This document shows positions 37,668 through 49,244 of a DNA stretch of 64,000 nt, one piece after another. Source of the DNA: Eucalyptus grandis (Eukaryota; Streptophyta; Magnoliopsida; Myrtales; Myrtaceae); NCBI RefSeq assembly GCF_016545825.1, contig NC_052621.1, forward strand, positions 2,566,199 to 2,630,198, read 5' to 3'. The notes below the pieces were generated by a model that was given only the letters and a program-made list of their open reading frames with translations, did no database searches and was not told where the DNA came from. The position numbers and the translations under genes were made by a program. Numbering within the stretch: the stretch's first letter is position 1; each line of letters starts with the position of its first letter.

Positions 37668-40600
37668 TCACCATGGCAAAGCTTTTCTAATATGTAAAAG
37701 CCACAGGGCCAACTGCATTGCTAGAAGACGAGCTTCCACCGAAATTTCCTCCAACCAGACACTCAACCGGCGTACGAGAGATCTTGTTTCGTACTTCTTT
37801 GCCTCGAGAACTGCTTTTGAAGATATCTTCCCAATGATAAGAAATGTCTCCAGTGAAGATCCCTGCAACTGTTAAAAGGCACGACTTAGCAGGAGGAAGT
37901 GCGCAATTAGGTGTAACTTTTATAATTTACACATTAAATAATTCTCCAATATAATATATAAACCGCAAAATACAAAGACAAGATGGTCCACAAACAGGTA
38001 ACACAAGTGTCCTTGTACTCCTGCAGCTGGTAAATTTTTCAGATATCTTGCTAATAACCTGCCTTACGTTCTAATGAGCTCTAAAACTGGAGGTACCGAT
38101 ATCCTAGCCAAAGCTACCAGCTGTTTATCAGAGCAGTTGTATGGTCCTTATTATTCTTATCAGCAGAAAGGACATTTTAATAGCTGATTCAGCATAGCAG
38201 AGAGTAGACCGAATTTATGCCAAAATCAGAGAGAATATCAAATACTCTAATTTGGGATTTTAATGACCTTACTTACAATCAAGGTCAAGTAGTTCCATAT
38301 TATGACAAAAGACATATTATATGAAGCTAGTAATTTAGGATATAATCAGAGAGAATATCAAATACTCTAATTTGGGATCTTAATATCCACTCTCGTCAAC
38401 CAAAACACATATTATATGAAGCTAGTAATTTAGGATATAATTTAGACAGATGAGGGGAACAGAGTGGGCTTCAATAATTTAGCTTCATCTGGCTCAGTAC
38501 AAACTCCTGTGTGACAAGTTCTACCACTGTCAACAGAAGACTATACACATGGTAAGAAGGCAGAAATTGCCCAAAAGGTAAAAGAACACAACAGGATTCT
38601 ATAAATGCAAATAAAGAGGTAGCCATGCAATACCAGTGCAGTGTTTACAGATCGTAGACAGTCATTTGTCTTCAGCATCAGCAGAATTACTCGAGGCAGT
38701 CTTCTCAGAAGTTCTGAGATCTCTGAGAAATACTGAGATGCGTACATCTGCTAGAGAAAGTTAAAGAGTGTCATGTTACTACCTGATAAAATAATCGTGC
38801 TGAGAATAAGTAACAAAGGAAAAGTAAATATGATATGAAGAATAAATAGATCTCTACAAGCACAATCAGTGGCATTTGAGGAAACGATCACCTGTAGCTC
38901 TGAACGTTCACTATCGCTGCCTTGTATAACCAAATGGTCAATAGCTGGATCAACAACTCTATTCCATGGCCTCATGGTCAAAATTCCTGCAAATAGCGCA
39001 CAAAGGTCCTCCCCTGCTCCCAGCTTCACACTATTTTCCTTAATTGCTTTAGCATCAGCAAAAACCAGTGCCTATGTTACACAAAATGTGAAATCATCAT
39101 GAAAAAAATGTTATCTTGTCTATATCGCATTAGGCAAGTAATGAGGTAATATACCTTCCAAAGAGCAGCATAGTTAGTCCTAGTAGACACGTCAAGCTCT
39201 TTATAGAGGCCATGATCTAGAAGTACCAACTGTGGTTTTTTGTTACCTAAAGGATTGTAGAAAGAACAGATAAGAATGTCAACAGCTCAACAAAGAACAA
39301 ATAACTTCATATGAGACCTAATGCTTTCATATGTGAACCTGTGTAAAACTTGTGACTTGATTTGTGAACTTTCGCAAGAGATGGATTGTCATCAATTTAT
39401 CCTACAGCTATTTAAGTGAATGTATAGAGTTTCCCTTTTTTCTGTTCCAATCTCCTCATGAAAGTAAACAAGGGGAACAACTTTGAGCAGAGAAAGAATC
39501 TCAGATACAAGATGAAAGCATAAACAAAAAGGTAACTTGAGATTCTTATGGAAATTGAACTCGTTCTTGTATTTAGCTGCTCATGACAAAAATAATGGCA
39601 ACGTTAAGAGAACCATCTCATCAAGGAACATGGCCAGGTAAACGTTAGAGATACATTGCCAAATTTTCCTCTGGTTGTTTATGATAACAAGTACGATATT
39701 GCATTTGTGCAAGGAAACGGTCTTTCCCATTAAACTCAGAAAGGTCCTCCAATTCTTTTCTTCTTGAACTACAAAAGGTATATCATACTACCAAACTTTT
39801 GCAAGGAAAAGCTCATGCTTCTTATGGAATAACTCAAAGACTGATGTGATCCGGGATGAGAAATTTAGCACAATCTTATGTGAGTATGCCAACAACATTA
39901 TTACTAGATCATATATATCTATGTAAGATCGAATCCCACAGAGCCCTAGGAGACCACATTTTCCCACCTTTAGTGAAATATTGAACTTCTCTTTAAATTT
40001 GATGAGAAAAACTTATCAAATCAAGGAAATTTTATGCAAAACAAGAAGAAAGCAGGTCACCAAAAATACTCCTGGAAGGCATAGGACGAACTAGCAAATT
40101 GGCAGCATGCGGATCACAATGGACAAATCCATGTTTGAACATCATTTCAGCAAAAGCTTGACTGACCTGCAAAACATGAAACAATAGTCATTCAAGTTTG
40201 CGTTTTCTCAATCATCAACTTCACTTTCCACCAGCCAGGTAAATAGCTCAATTTCAACTGGTCTAAACCATGGACATAGGTCGATCTCTTCTCTTGCAGT
40301 CAAATTAATGCTACAGTGACTTTTAAGAAACCAATTTATAACTCTACTTGGTTAAAAGACCTCCCCGGCATCCCTCCTTTGCTAAACTAAATTGAAAAAT
40401 TTTGTGGTTGTAACAGTGTCTTTGTATCTGTAGCACAAATTGCATGTTTGGCAAATTAAAAAAATGATTTAGGCAAACCTATTTCTTGATAAAGTTACTA
40501 AGAAGTATATCAATGTGTAAAAGACAATTTGAACTTACTAGCTTTGAAACTTCACTTGGCTGAATTCCAAGCTCCCGAATGGTCTTCACATCATTTATTT

Positions 40601-43600
40601 GTGCACCATCCATAAATTCCATGATCAACAACTTTGAGGTACTTAGGTTCCAATATACCTTTGGTGCGTAAACATAGTCTGCAATGTGGGGAGATAGCTT
40701 CCGAAAGTTATCCATACATTTCTCACTATTCTTTGCCTCAACCAAGAAGTCTAGCTCCTGATAGCCATATTTAGAAGAAATAGCAATCATATGATACAAC
40801 TTCCCAACACAATAATTTTGCATGACAATTACATGAATGCTACGTATGAAAAGTGTCCTTCCCTGATGAACAAATTAACGATTTTTTATAAAGAAATAGG
40901 CGTAACATTTTTAATATCATGTTCCTCACTAATCATTTGCACATCTTAATTCCCAACTGAAAAGATTCCAATCTTGAGATTAGATCAAAAGATCCATAAT
41001 ATTCCAGGTTTACAAGACAGCACGATAAGCACTGAAGAGAGAATGATGTACATTGCGGTGCAGTCAATGGAATACCTCATTCCCAGCTGCACTTTATTAA
41101 AAGAGGTTTCTGGGAGAATATTCTTTAAATGAGAATTACAACCACAACTGGTGGAAAGCAGGTGGGAAAAGTTCCCTTAGGCATTATGCAGGCATATTCA
41201 CATAATGTATGCACAACTAGAAGGACAGAACCTACAGTTTCAGAAAAGCTCCCAAATGATCGAGGCATCAAAACTCACAACCAAACTATGTCAGAAGTTA
41301 ATCTAAAAATGTGCCACCACATTTCTATAGGGTTAGCATATCATGGATACAATATTTAATTATAGGTTGTGAACAGTCCAGGGTTGGCCCTTGGCAATCT
41401 GCTTTTACAGTATTCAACTTCGATAAAGTTCTTTTGTAACCCACCATTGAGAAAGACATGCATTAGGAAAAAACCATGAAGCTTCGATGTCCTAAAACCA
41501 ACTTACCTTTGGCAGACTTTCACTTATTTCATCAACCAGCCACCTGCGTGAGAAAGATGAGTCACATTACTTGGGCCCAAAAAGCAATGTGCCTAAACAC
41601 ATAATTCTGGTATATATATATATATATTAAGGAAATGAATTAAATTGCCAGAATTGATGAAATATGACATGAAATCACAAACCTACATATTTACATAGAT
41701 TTTAAGTGTGATGAGCAAAAGAAAAGAAGATATTGCATGTATATAGTCATATATTGATGCAGCAATAAAGAATCCTTGTAATCTCTTCCTCAGGAGGATA
41801 ACATATATATGGCTAGAGATAACACTACCTGTAATCAAAGCTGGGGAAGATACGATGTAGAGTGTTCACAATGAAATCAACAGTAGCATGATCTGCAGCT
41901 GCAGTATCCGTCATGTGAGTGTGCTGAACCTGATCATCATAGATTTTGTTAGATCAGGTTGGTACATTAAGTATCCAGAAGAAGTATAAGAAATTGCACG
42001 ACTTGAATCTTTGCCTAGCATATGAAGATTGTGAGTGAACATGAAAAGATGGTTAAAAAAACCTTCACAGCAACTTTGCGGCCATCATGAGTACGGGCAA
42101 CATGAACTTGTGCTAGGGAAGCACTTGCTATCGGAACAGGATCAAATTCAGTAAAGACCTGGAGAAATAAAATGCATAGTTCAGCAATACTAGAAAAAAT
42201 GAGAAAAATGAAGCATCCGTGTGGAAACTAATGTGTGAGCTTATGCATGGGACACCTGTCAAACTAAGTGACACATTGATGCAAACTCAACATATTAAAA
42301 AGAGACTATGAGACCATCAGCGAATGCATATGATGCCAGTTAGGAGATATTACAACAAGAATACGTACTTTATCTGGTGTCTCTCCAAGCTCTTTCTTAA
42401 AAACTTCGTGCACTTGATCATAGGAGGAAACTGGACATTTATTCAACATAGACTCCCTCATTGTCTTCACATACTCTTCAGGTACCAAATACTCCTATAT
42501 AAATTAACACAGTCATAATGCTACTTGTTAATTTCCAAATGAACTACAACATTTATTCTACTTAGTTGTCTAAGATTATCGTGAAAAAGATACCAGAGGA
42601 AGTAACATTCTTACATTTCCTATTAACATCTAAAGAAGCAAAATCAATAGCATACCAACTGTCCAATATGTTGCCCAAGCTTTATATATATTCCTCCATT
42701 TTTGAAACATAACTCTTGAAGCTTCAGTGCTGATCTGAGATGAACTTCGTGCTTAATTCTTGCCCTTTCTTCACTACCGTCTGGCAGTCCCAACAGGGAG
42801 TATTGGTAATCTAGTTACAGTACAGAGCACACCTTAATTTTCCATTGAAACAAGAACCAATGTGTTTTTAATAGACAAGCGGCCACATCAATCATGCCAT
42901 AAATTATTAAGCGAAACAAGATTTGTCTTGAAAACAATTTAATTTACCATCGAAACAAGAACCAATGTGTTTTTGAATAGACAACGGGCCCCATCAATCA
43001 CACTTGTAAATTTTTGAACCAAACAAAATTTGGCTCGAAAACAGAGAATTGGGATGTAGTTACAGTTCACAGAACAACTGCATGAATCAACGAAACAAGA
43101 ACCAATCTCTCATTGCATGCTAATGCAATTGGATGACAAAACAGAGCCACACCTAAATTCAGGCCAATAAAATTTCTGGTAATACGAGATTCAGCTTGAA
43201 TACTGTCACTAATTCCACCTAACATTTCGTGCCAAACGTAGTACCCAATTACTACACGGCTAACACATCCAATTATAACATGAGCGGCCACTTAAGCGAA
43301 GGTGAAAATTCAATTGCACCAGATCCAATCCTTCCAAAGATCATGCCGTCCCTCGCGCCGCTTATGAACTTCTTGATTTCATCGTCCAAAGCATCAATAC
43401 TATGGACAATACTTTGGATATGTGTAGTCAAGAGAGGTCGCAGGCAAAAACAGCAGCCGGTGGGATGCGGTTAAAGCTCCCGTTTTCAAACACAACGCGT
43501 CGAAACAGACACTTTCTTTCGCGGTACGAGTTCGGAATCGGTCGGCACACGAGGAATTGAGATTCTCGGATGACATAGTCATCGCCGGAATGTCCGTAAG

Positions 43601-43824
43601 GTGATGTTATACAGGCTAGCGAGGCGAAGGTGCGTACCGAAGGCAATCGAGGCGACCGTGGCGGCGTCCCGGGCGAGGCGGACGGGGACGACGGTGCAGA
43701 GCTTCAGGGCGGTGGCCGGATCGTCGGAGGTCGCGACCGCTGCCGCCGCAGCGCCGCCGCAAGCGGCGGTGCCGGCAAGCGCGAGGACCCTGGCGCGGGA
43801 GCGCCAGAGAGATCGCGCGGCCAT
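37668..43824 (-). CDS. ABC1/UbiB-family atypical kinase (ADCK1-like), intact
   Basis: Twelve exons join in frame to 537 codons plus stop: 43638-43824, 42656-42810, 42369-42494, 42063-42158, 41829-41929, 41507-41543, 40539-40757, 40061-40166, 39155-39246, 38892-39071, 38634-38747 and 37668-37868. Family hallmarks are present in order: the KxGQ motif ([13 protein letters not shown]), ASASLAQVH, the invariant Lys (KVAVKVQH), HCDPHAANL for the catalytic loop, and [10 protein letters not shown] for the metal-binding loop. DHG in place of DFG is shared with the ADCK1 branch. The N terminus is Arg/Ala-rich with few acids, compatible with a mitochondrial targeting peptide. The family is linked to quinone and lipid homeostasis in mitochondria and plastids, but the substrate is unknown. 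It is the source of the truncated copies at 2424, 22754, 25835 and 46536. Confidence 0.92.
42840..43110. repeat. Diverged tandem repeat in ABC1K intron 1
   Basis: A segment beginning GAAACAAGAACCAATGTGTT and containing CATCAATCA occurs at about 42848 and again at about 42955. A shorter third copy starts near 43090. The period is about 107 bases. Confidence 0.65.
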
Positions 43825-44689
43825 GTTTTCGGACGGCGGGCAAAATGGTCGGAACTCGGCGCCCCAGCCGTCGCTCGAATTCTAATTGTACGCAAAGAAG
43901 TAAAAAAGACATAAATATAGGTAAAATGCCAGGCTGTCGTGCTAACCGTTTTTATCTCCTCCGCCGAAATGCCGACCGTGCGTTTTGACCCTCTTGTAAG
44001 AAAACCAATCCGGACCGACTTTAAGACCGGACGTTTACCTTTGCGCAGCGCGGCGTTTTGGTATTTTCTGGGAAAATGTAAAGATGTAAAAGGAAAAATC
44101 GATATTTTGTCGTAAAATAACAAAATTAAAAAAATCTATGATCCAAAAATTATGAAATTTATATTAAAACTCAAATGTAAATGAGGAGAAAAAATAAGAT
44201 CTAACAAAAATTTAAACTGAGAATAGCAAAATTAGATGACCATAATACTCATCACAATTATTGTAGTACTTTCAATCTCGTTTAATATTGTAAAATGAAA
44301 TTGTCACATTTTCAATAATAAGACGAAGTGAACTTTCCAATCTCTATAGTACATGTCTGAATGGTGAGAAATTTACCACGTGTTCATATTGAATTATGAC
44401 TAAAAAAGTGAAATAATTTGCTTAGAATATTCTTGAGACTTCTTAGCACATGAGGAATGTCATTTGACGTGCATTAGTGTGCAATATAGCAAGGCAAGCA
44501 AAATTACAATGTGCAATCTCTGATATTGTAGGGCTAATGTACCCAATTTGGCGATGTCTAGGGTTGTGGCGATCCCGCAAAGGATGGCCAAAGTCGCACT
44601 GTGACAATGATTGTTAGCATGGTTTAAACCGATGTCAAGTTCGCCGGTCTTTGTTTTAGTGCTTAGGTGGCGACTGCAGATCACTATTG
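43825..44689. other. Upstream region of the ABC1K gene
   Basis: The first 60 bases are GC-rich 5' leader or promoter. The remainder is AT-rich with no supportable gene. There is no convincing TATA box. Confidence 0.5.
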
Positions 44690-44905
44690 ATTCTCTTTCT
44701 AAATTCGTCTCTTCCTTTGTATTTTTTTCTTTTTGTGTATGGGGGCGCTTCTCTTGGGGCAATAACGGCCGTGCCATAATCAATCTCGAGGGATCTAATT
44801 AATTTTCTAACATTTTTATCTCATCTGAACAAAATTAAATTAGTCAATGATAAGATGGCACCGATATGGTAGTCCATATCAAAATTTTAAGTTGAATTTT
44901 TAATG
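44690..44905. repeat. Dispersed repeat shared with 51893-52170
   Basis: The sequence from TCGTCTCTTCCTTTGTAT through CTCGAGGGATCTAATTAATT to GTCCATATCAAAATTTT recurs at 51905-52155 in the same orientation at roughly 85 percent identity by eye. The ends of the repeat were not resolved, so its class is unknown. Confidence 0.6.
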
Positions 44906-44923
44906 AGATCAACTGACGCGTGC

Positions 44924-45045
44924 CACGTGCCTGTGTAGCTGATGTCACGATATGTGCGGCTGACGTCACGCGGCATGCACTACCAACTGCGCACATGCAT
45001 CGCACGTGCCTGATGGGGACCATATCGGCACGTGCAATGCACGTG
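44924..45045. promoter_or_regulatory. G-box array (four CACGTG and one TGACGTCA)
   Basis: CACGTG occurs at 44924, 45003, 45029 and 45040, and TGACGTCA at 44961, all within 122 bases. These palindromic ACGT-core motifs are bound by plant bZIP and bHLH factors such as ABF/ABI5, HY5 and PIFs. The nearest gene downstream on the plus strand is the secreted-peptide gene at 46021, about 1 kb away. A regulatory link is inference. Confidence 0.5.
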
Positions 45046-45324
45046 CCAACGACCCTAGTCCCTTCCGGCCGCATGTGGCGGGCGCGTCTGGTGGCCCCCG
45101 GCGGCAATCTACTACTCATTTTTCTCATATCAACAAGAGCTTCGACTCTACGCTATCAGAAACGAACTTTAATATACGAAAAATAAAAAAAACGAGGGGA
45201 AATAAAGATGGGTGTCGGGATTTTTTCCTTCCCCGATCGACCGACGGCGGTGTTTCATGAAAAATCAATCAAAAAACAAATCATAAACATGAAAAGGAAT
45301 CGGGAAACATGAATAATGGTTCTG

Positions 45325-45350
45325 ATACTAATGTCGGGAATAACAGATTT
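45325..45350 (-). mobile_element. Degenerate retrotransposon primer-binding-site-like sequence
   Basis: On the minus strand, CCGACA is followed by T and then TAGTATCAGAACC. This resembles an LTR end in CA next to a primer-binding site for initiator Met tRNA (usual TGGTATCAGAGCC). If real, an LTR would extend to higher coordinates from about 45332, but no matching second LTR or coding region is seen. Confidence 0.25.
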
Positions 45351-46020
45351 TCTAAAATCGGTTCCGATACTTAATTGAACCCCTAAAACAAACGTGGAAG
45401 ATGAGCCCAGAAAACACATGTATCACCGATCAAAGATACAATACAGAATCGAGCATACCTTATTTGCCATAGATTAAACAACAATGTTGGAGTTCGAGGT
45501 TCTACCGAGGAGTGTACTGTTACTATATGGGGAGAAAAACGATGTTTTTGGGAGTGTATTGTTATTACGCTTTTTGGAGATAGAGAGAGACTGAAACTTA
45601 CATACGCTAAAAGGTACGTTCTCTTTTTTTTTTCTTCTCTCTTAAAATGTCTTCTCCAAAGGACGTATCTTTCCAACGTAAAACGTTTCTCTAAAAGATA
45701 TAACCTCTCAACGTAACACATTTTCATATCTCAACCCTTCATACACGAGCCCTTAATCTGCGGGCCGGGAACTTAGGCCCAACATGGGCGGACGATTCTA
45801 CTTAGGCCCATCAAGTCATAGACTAAATCCATCAGGTCTCTATGGTTCCTTACTGAAGAATAGAAGTAGAACTCTCTATATGCAAGCCAAAAACCTTCGC
45901 TTAGAGCGTTGAGAAATCCTCTACTTAAGTAGCAAAATCGTTGCTCTCAATTACCCACAGCAAGCACATTGTGAAGCAAGCACATTATGAATCTCTATCG
46001 CGTGTTGCCATTTGATAATC

Positions 46021-46345
46021 ATGAGTTGTTACTTCGTGATAATCTTCATGGCGAGCCTCTTGTGCTCCATCCGTGGTACAGGTATGAATCACTCCCTTTT
46101 GCTGGCTTTCTCTCATTTCATTTGGGACTAAATTTTCTCCTTCCGACACAGGAAGTTTCTGCCGAGACCCTCCGCAATGTGGTTGTTGTCAACCTCCTAA
46201 GTGCGTGCCGCCTAACCCAGAAGCTCTCAATACCAGCGGTGAAGTGAAGCCTCCTCTCAGCCCTAAGTCGACAACTGCAGCAGAGGAGCCTAGTACACCT
46301 GCAGTTCTAGATCCCGTTACCCCTGAAGAAGCCGCCGAATGTTGA
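46021..46345 (+). CDS. Small secreted Cys/Pro-rich peptide precursor, copy 3 (intact)
   Basis: Exon 1 (46021-46081) and exon 2 (46152-46345) splice at GT-AG into 255 bases, giving 84 residues plus stop. The N terminus MSCYFVIIFMASLLCSIR is a hydrophobic signal peptide. The mature region starts near SFCRDPPQCGCCQPPKC and continues as a Pro/Thr/Glu-rich tail ending TPEEAAEC. Compared with copy 2 it keeps FCRDPPQC and CVPPNP but has an extra Cys pair and an acidic, Cys-ending tail. The intron is 70 bases. The upstream flank CTACTTAAGTAGC aligns with the TATA-like CTATTTAAG of copy 2. Both copies being open despite clear sequence divergence suggests past selection. Function unknown. Confidence 0.7.
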
Positions 46346-46535
46346 GTTTAGAGTGTTGTGAAAGATTTAATAAATAATTAACAGCGCTTATAAAGTGCTT
46401 TAGCTGGCTTTGATACATTGCTTGTATTCTACATAAACGAGACTGAGATCCTAATATAATTCCGATTATGTACGGTCATCTAATTTTGCTATTCTCGGTC
46501 CAAATTTTTGCTAAAAATATTATTTTTCCCCTCAT

Positions 46536-46975
46536 TTACATATACTCCCCGTTGGGACTGCCAAACGGTAGTGAAGAAAGGGCAAGAATTAAGTACGAAG
46601 TTCATCTCAAATCAACACTGAAGTTTCAAGAGTTATGTTTAAAAAATGGAGGAATATATATAAAGCTTGGGCAACATATTGGACAGTTGGTATGCTATTG
46701 ATTTTGCTTCTTTAGATGCTAATAGGAAATATAAGAACGTTACTTCCTCTGGTATCTTTTTCACGATAATCTTAGACAACTAAGTAGATTAACTGTTGGA
46801 GTTTATTTGGAAATCAAAAGTAGCATTACTACTGTGTTAATTTATACAGGAGTATTTGGTACCTGAAGAGTATGTGAAGACAATGAGGGAGTCTATGTTG
46901 AATAAATGTCCAGTTTCCTCCTATGATCAAGTGTGTGAAGTTTTTAAGAAAGAGCTTAGCGAGACACCAAATAAA
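46536..46975 (+). pseudogene. ABC1-type kinase exons 2-3, inverted fragment
   Basis: Exon 2 (about 46536-46689, [19 protein letters not shown] and [15 protein letters not shown]) and exon 3 (46850-46975, [19 protein letters not shown]) are duplicated from 42369-42810 in opposite orientation. The intron between them and the flanking sequence to about 47066 are also shared. Both exons keep their frames and splice sites but no other exon is present. It follows directly after peptide gene copy 3. Confidence 0.88.
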
Positions 46976-47066
46976 GTACGTATTCTTATTGTAATATCTC
47001 CTAGGCATCATATGCATTCTCCGATGGTCTCATAGGCTCTCTTTAATATGTTGAGTTTGCATCAAT

Positions 47067-47610
47067 GGGGAGGTGGACGGCTGCCGGCGATCGGTGGTGG
47101 CTGGTGGGCTGTGGGTGGCGGTCGTGCGGTGATGGTCGGAGGTGATGGTTAGCGGGCGGTAGTCGTGCGGTCAGCGTGCGGCGGAGGCCGGTGGGTTGTG
47201 GGTGACGGTTGTGCGGCGATGGTCAGTGGGCAGCGGTTGTGTGGCGATCGTGCAATTGGCGTGCGGCGGTGGCGAGTGGGCTATGGGCGGCGGTCATGCG
47301 GCAACGGTTAGCGTGATGGTCGGTGGGTGATGATCGTGCAACCGGTGTGCGGCGATCGTGCGACGCTAGGCGGCACCGAACGATGGTGGCGGGCAACAGT
47401 GAAAGTTGTGAGCAAGAATAAAAACGAATAAATAAAAAAAAAAATAAAAAAATCATAATGCATTTCTATTCATTTTCTATTTCAATAATTTAAATTTTTA
47501 TAGTTATCAAACACGTTATTTTATTGAAAAATTGTTCTCGAAGTAGAAATATAAAAGAACTATTTATGAAAAGAACATTTTCGGAGTAGAAATGTTACCA
47601 TGCGCACCCT
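47067..47610. repeat. GC-rich degenerate minisatellite and AT-rich tail, probably part of a DNA transposon
   Basis: Positions 47067-47400 are built from variants of a unit like GTGCGGCGATGGTCGGTGGGC. An AT-rich tail with homopolymer A and a segment resembling terminal sequence (GTTACCATGCGCACCCTTAA) follows to about 47613. The ABC1K-derived homology stops at 47066, so this is an insertion or junction. No transposase and no clear second terminus were seen. Confidence 0.4.
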
Positions 47611-47790
47611 TAACTTCTTGGCTGGACGGTGGATATCTTACTTCGTTTGTGAGTTTGGTCGATAAGAGTTAAATTTGGAACAAACAAAAACAAGAATAAC
47701 TTTTTTGTAAGATACAGACGTCAGTGTACCTTTCGTAAGTTATAGCACTTTGGTCTGCGTTTCGCACACTAAGCAACTCATACATCCATA

Positions 47791-48420
47791 TTAAGAATTC
47801 TTGATGAGGCTAGAGATAACATGCATTTAGGAGTGACATAAGTAGCCAAGCATCACTTAATGTTATAGATGATGATTGGTGCATTTGGTAACATCTAGAA
47901 TTAATCGAATGGAAGTTTAGGTCAAGACAATTAGAAATGATGTACATTGCGGTGCAGGTTTACGAGACGGCACAATAAGCACTGAAGAGAGAATGATGTA
48001 CATTGCGGTGCAGTCAATGGAATACCTCATTCCCAGCTGCACTTTATTAAAAGAGGTTTCTGGGAGAATATTCTCTAAATGAGAATTACAACCCCAACTG
48101 GTGAAAAGCAGGAGGGAAAAGTTCCCTTTGGCATTATGCAGGCATATTCACATAATGTATGCACAACTAGAAGGAAAGAACCTACAATTTCAGAAAAGCT
48201 CCCAAATGATCGAGGCATCAAAACTCACAAGCAAACTATGTCAGAGGTGAATCTAAAAATACGCCACCTTATTTCTATATTTTGCAGCATCAGGGTTAGC
48301 ATATCATGGATACAATATTTAATTATCGGTTGCGAACAGTCCAGAGTTGGCCCTCGGCAATCTGGTTTTACAGTATTCAACTTCGATAAAGTTCTTTTTC
48401 GAGTCTTCAGGCATTTGGGC
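47791..48420. repeat. Mixed duplicate: peptide-gene upstream flank plus ABC1K intron 6 sequence
   Basis: Positions 47791-47937 match the flank found at 61021-61170, and partly 25545-25615 and 5151-5220. Positions 47940-48410 match 41030-41455 (ABC1K intron 6) in the same orientation. A 33-base stretch around ATGATGTACATTGCGGTGCAG is itself repeated at 47937 and 47993. No gene is seen. Confidence 0.75.
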
Positions 48421-49236
48421 TAAAGTCTTCATGCAACAAATCTTCTAATTCACTACTTCATTGTGATGAATTCTTTTCTTTCTCTGCTGCCCTGCTTTAC
48501 CCGAGAATCTGTGTTTTTCTCCGAATTCTCTCCTTTTCACTCGGTTTTTCAAGGATGAATTCTTCTTCTTTTTCTTCTTAAGCTTGACATTTAATTATCC
48601 TCTAATAGATGAGTCTTGGAAATCATAATCCTTATGTAAGCCCAAGTAAAAAATTTAGAGGGAAAAGTCTCTTTAAATTTTAGGCAACAATCCTTATAAA
48701 AGATGACAAAGTGGCACATTGACGGCACACGCACAACAAAAGGAAATTCCAGTAACCCTCCATGATCCTTGGAAACACGATTCGTTTTGTCTAGATCATA
48801 TTGACTCCAGTGACCTTCGAATAATGACCAACTCCCACTATATTGGAATCATGTTCAATCTCACTATCTTGAAGGCCTGGACTTATTCCATGCTGGTGAT
48901 ATTCAACTATGGAGAAGATTATGGAACGGACTCTAGACCAGTGCGAGAGTGCAGTGATCCAAGGAAAAACCAAGTGTTGCATGTCCTCCATTGAGGACAT
49001 GATCGACTTCACCACCTTGATATTGGATCATGACTGTCGTAGTCCGATCCATGGAGACCGCTAGAGGGTCGAAGCGGGAGGTTTTGATCGAGCTGGCCGA
49101 AAGGATCGAGGGCAACGAAGTGAGTAAGGCCATTGCCTAGGAGGGAGTCCGAATTGAAAGGCTCGATCGGTGTGGCAGTATCACTTGAATCCTCCTCCTT
49201 GTGGCGAGAGAAGACGGGCTGGAGATTGGAGACTAG
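48421..49236. other. Unassigned region
   Basis: No gene could be supported. A short open stretch at 49031-49138 (plus) reads like a protein piece (REVLIELAERIEGNE) but lacks context. Confidence 0.4.
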
Positions 49237-49244
49237 GCCTCAAG

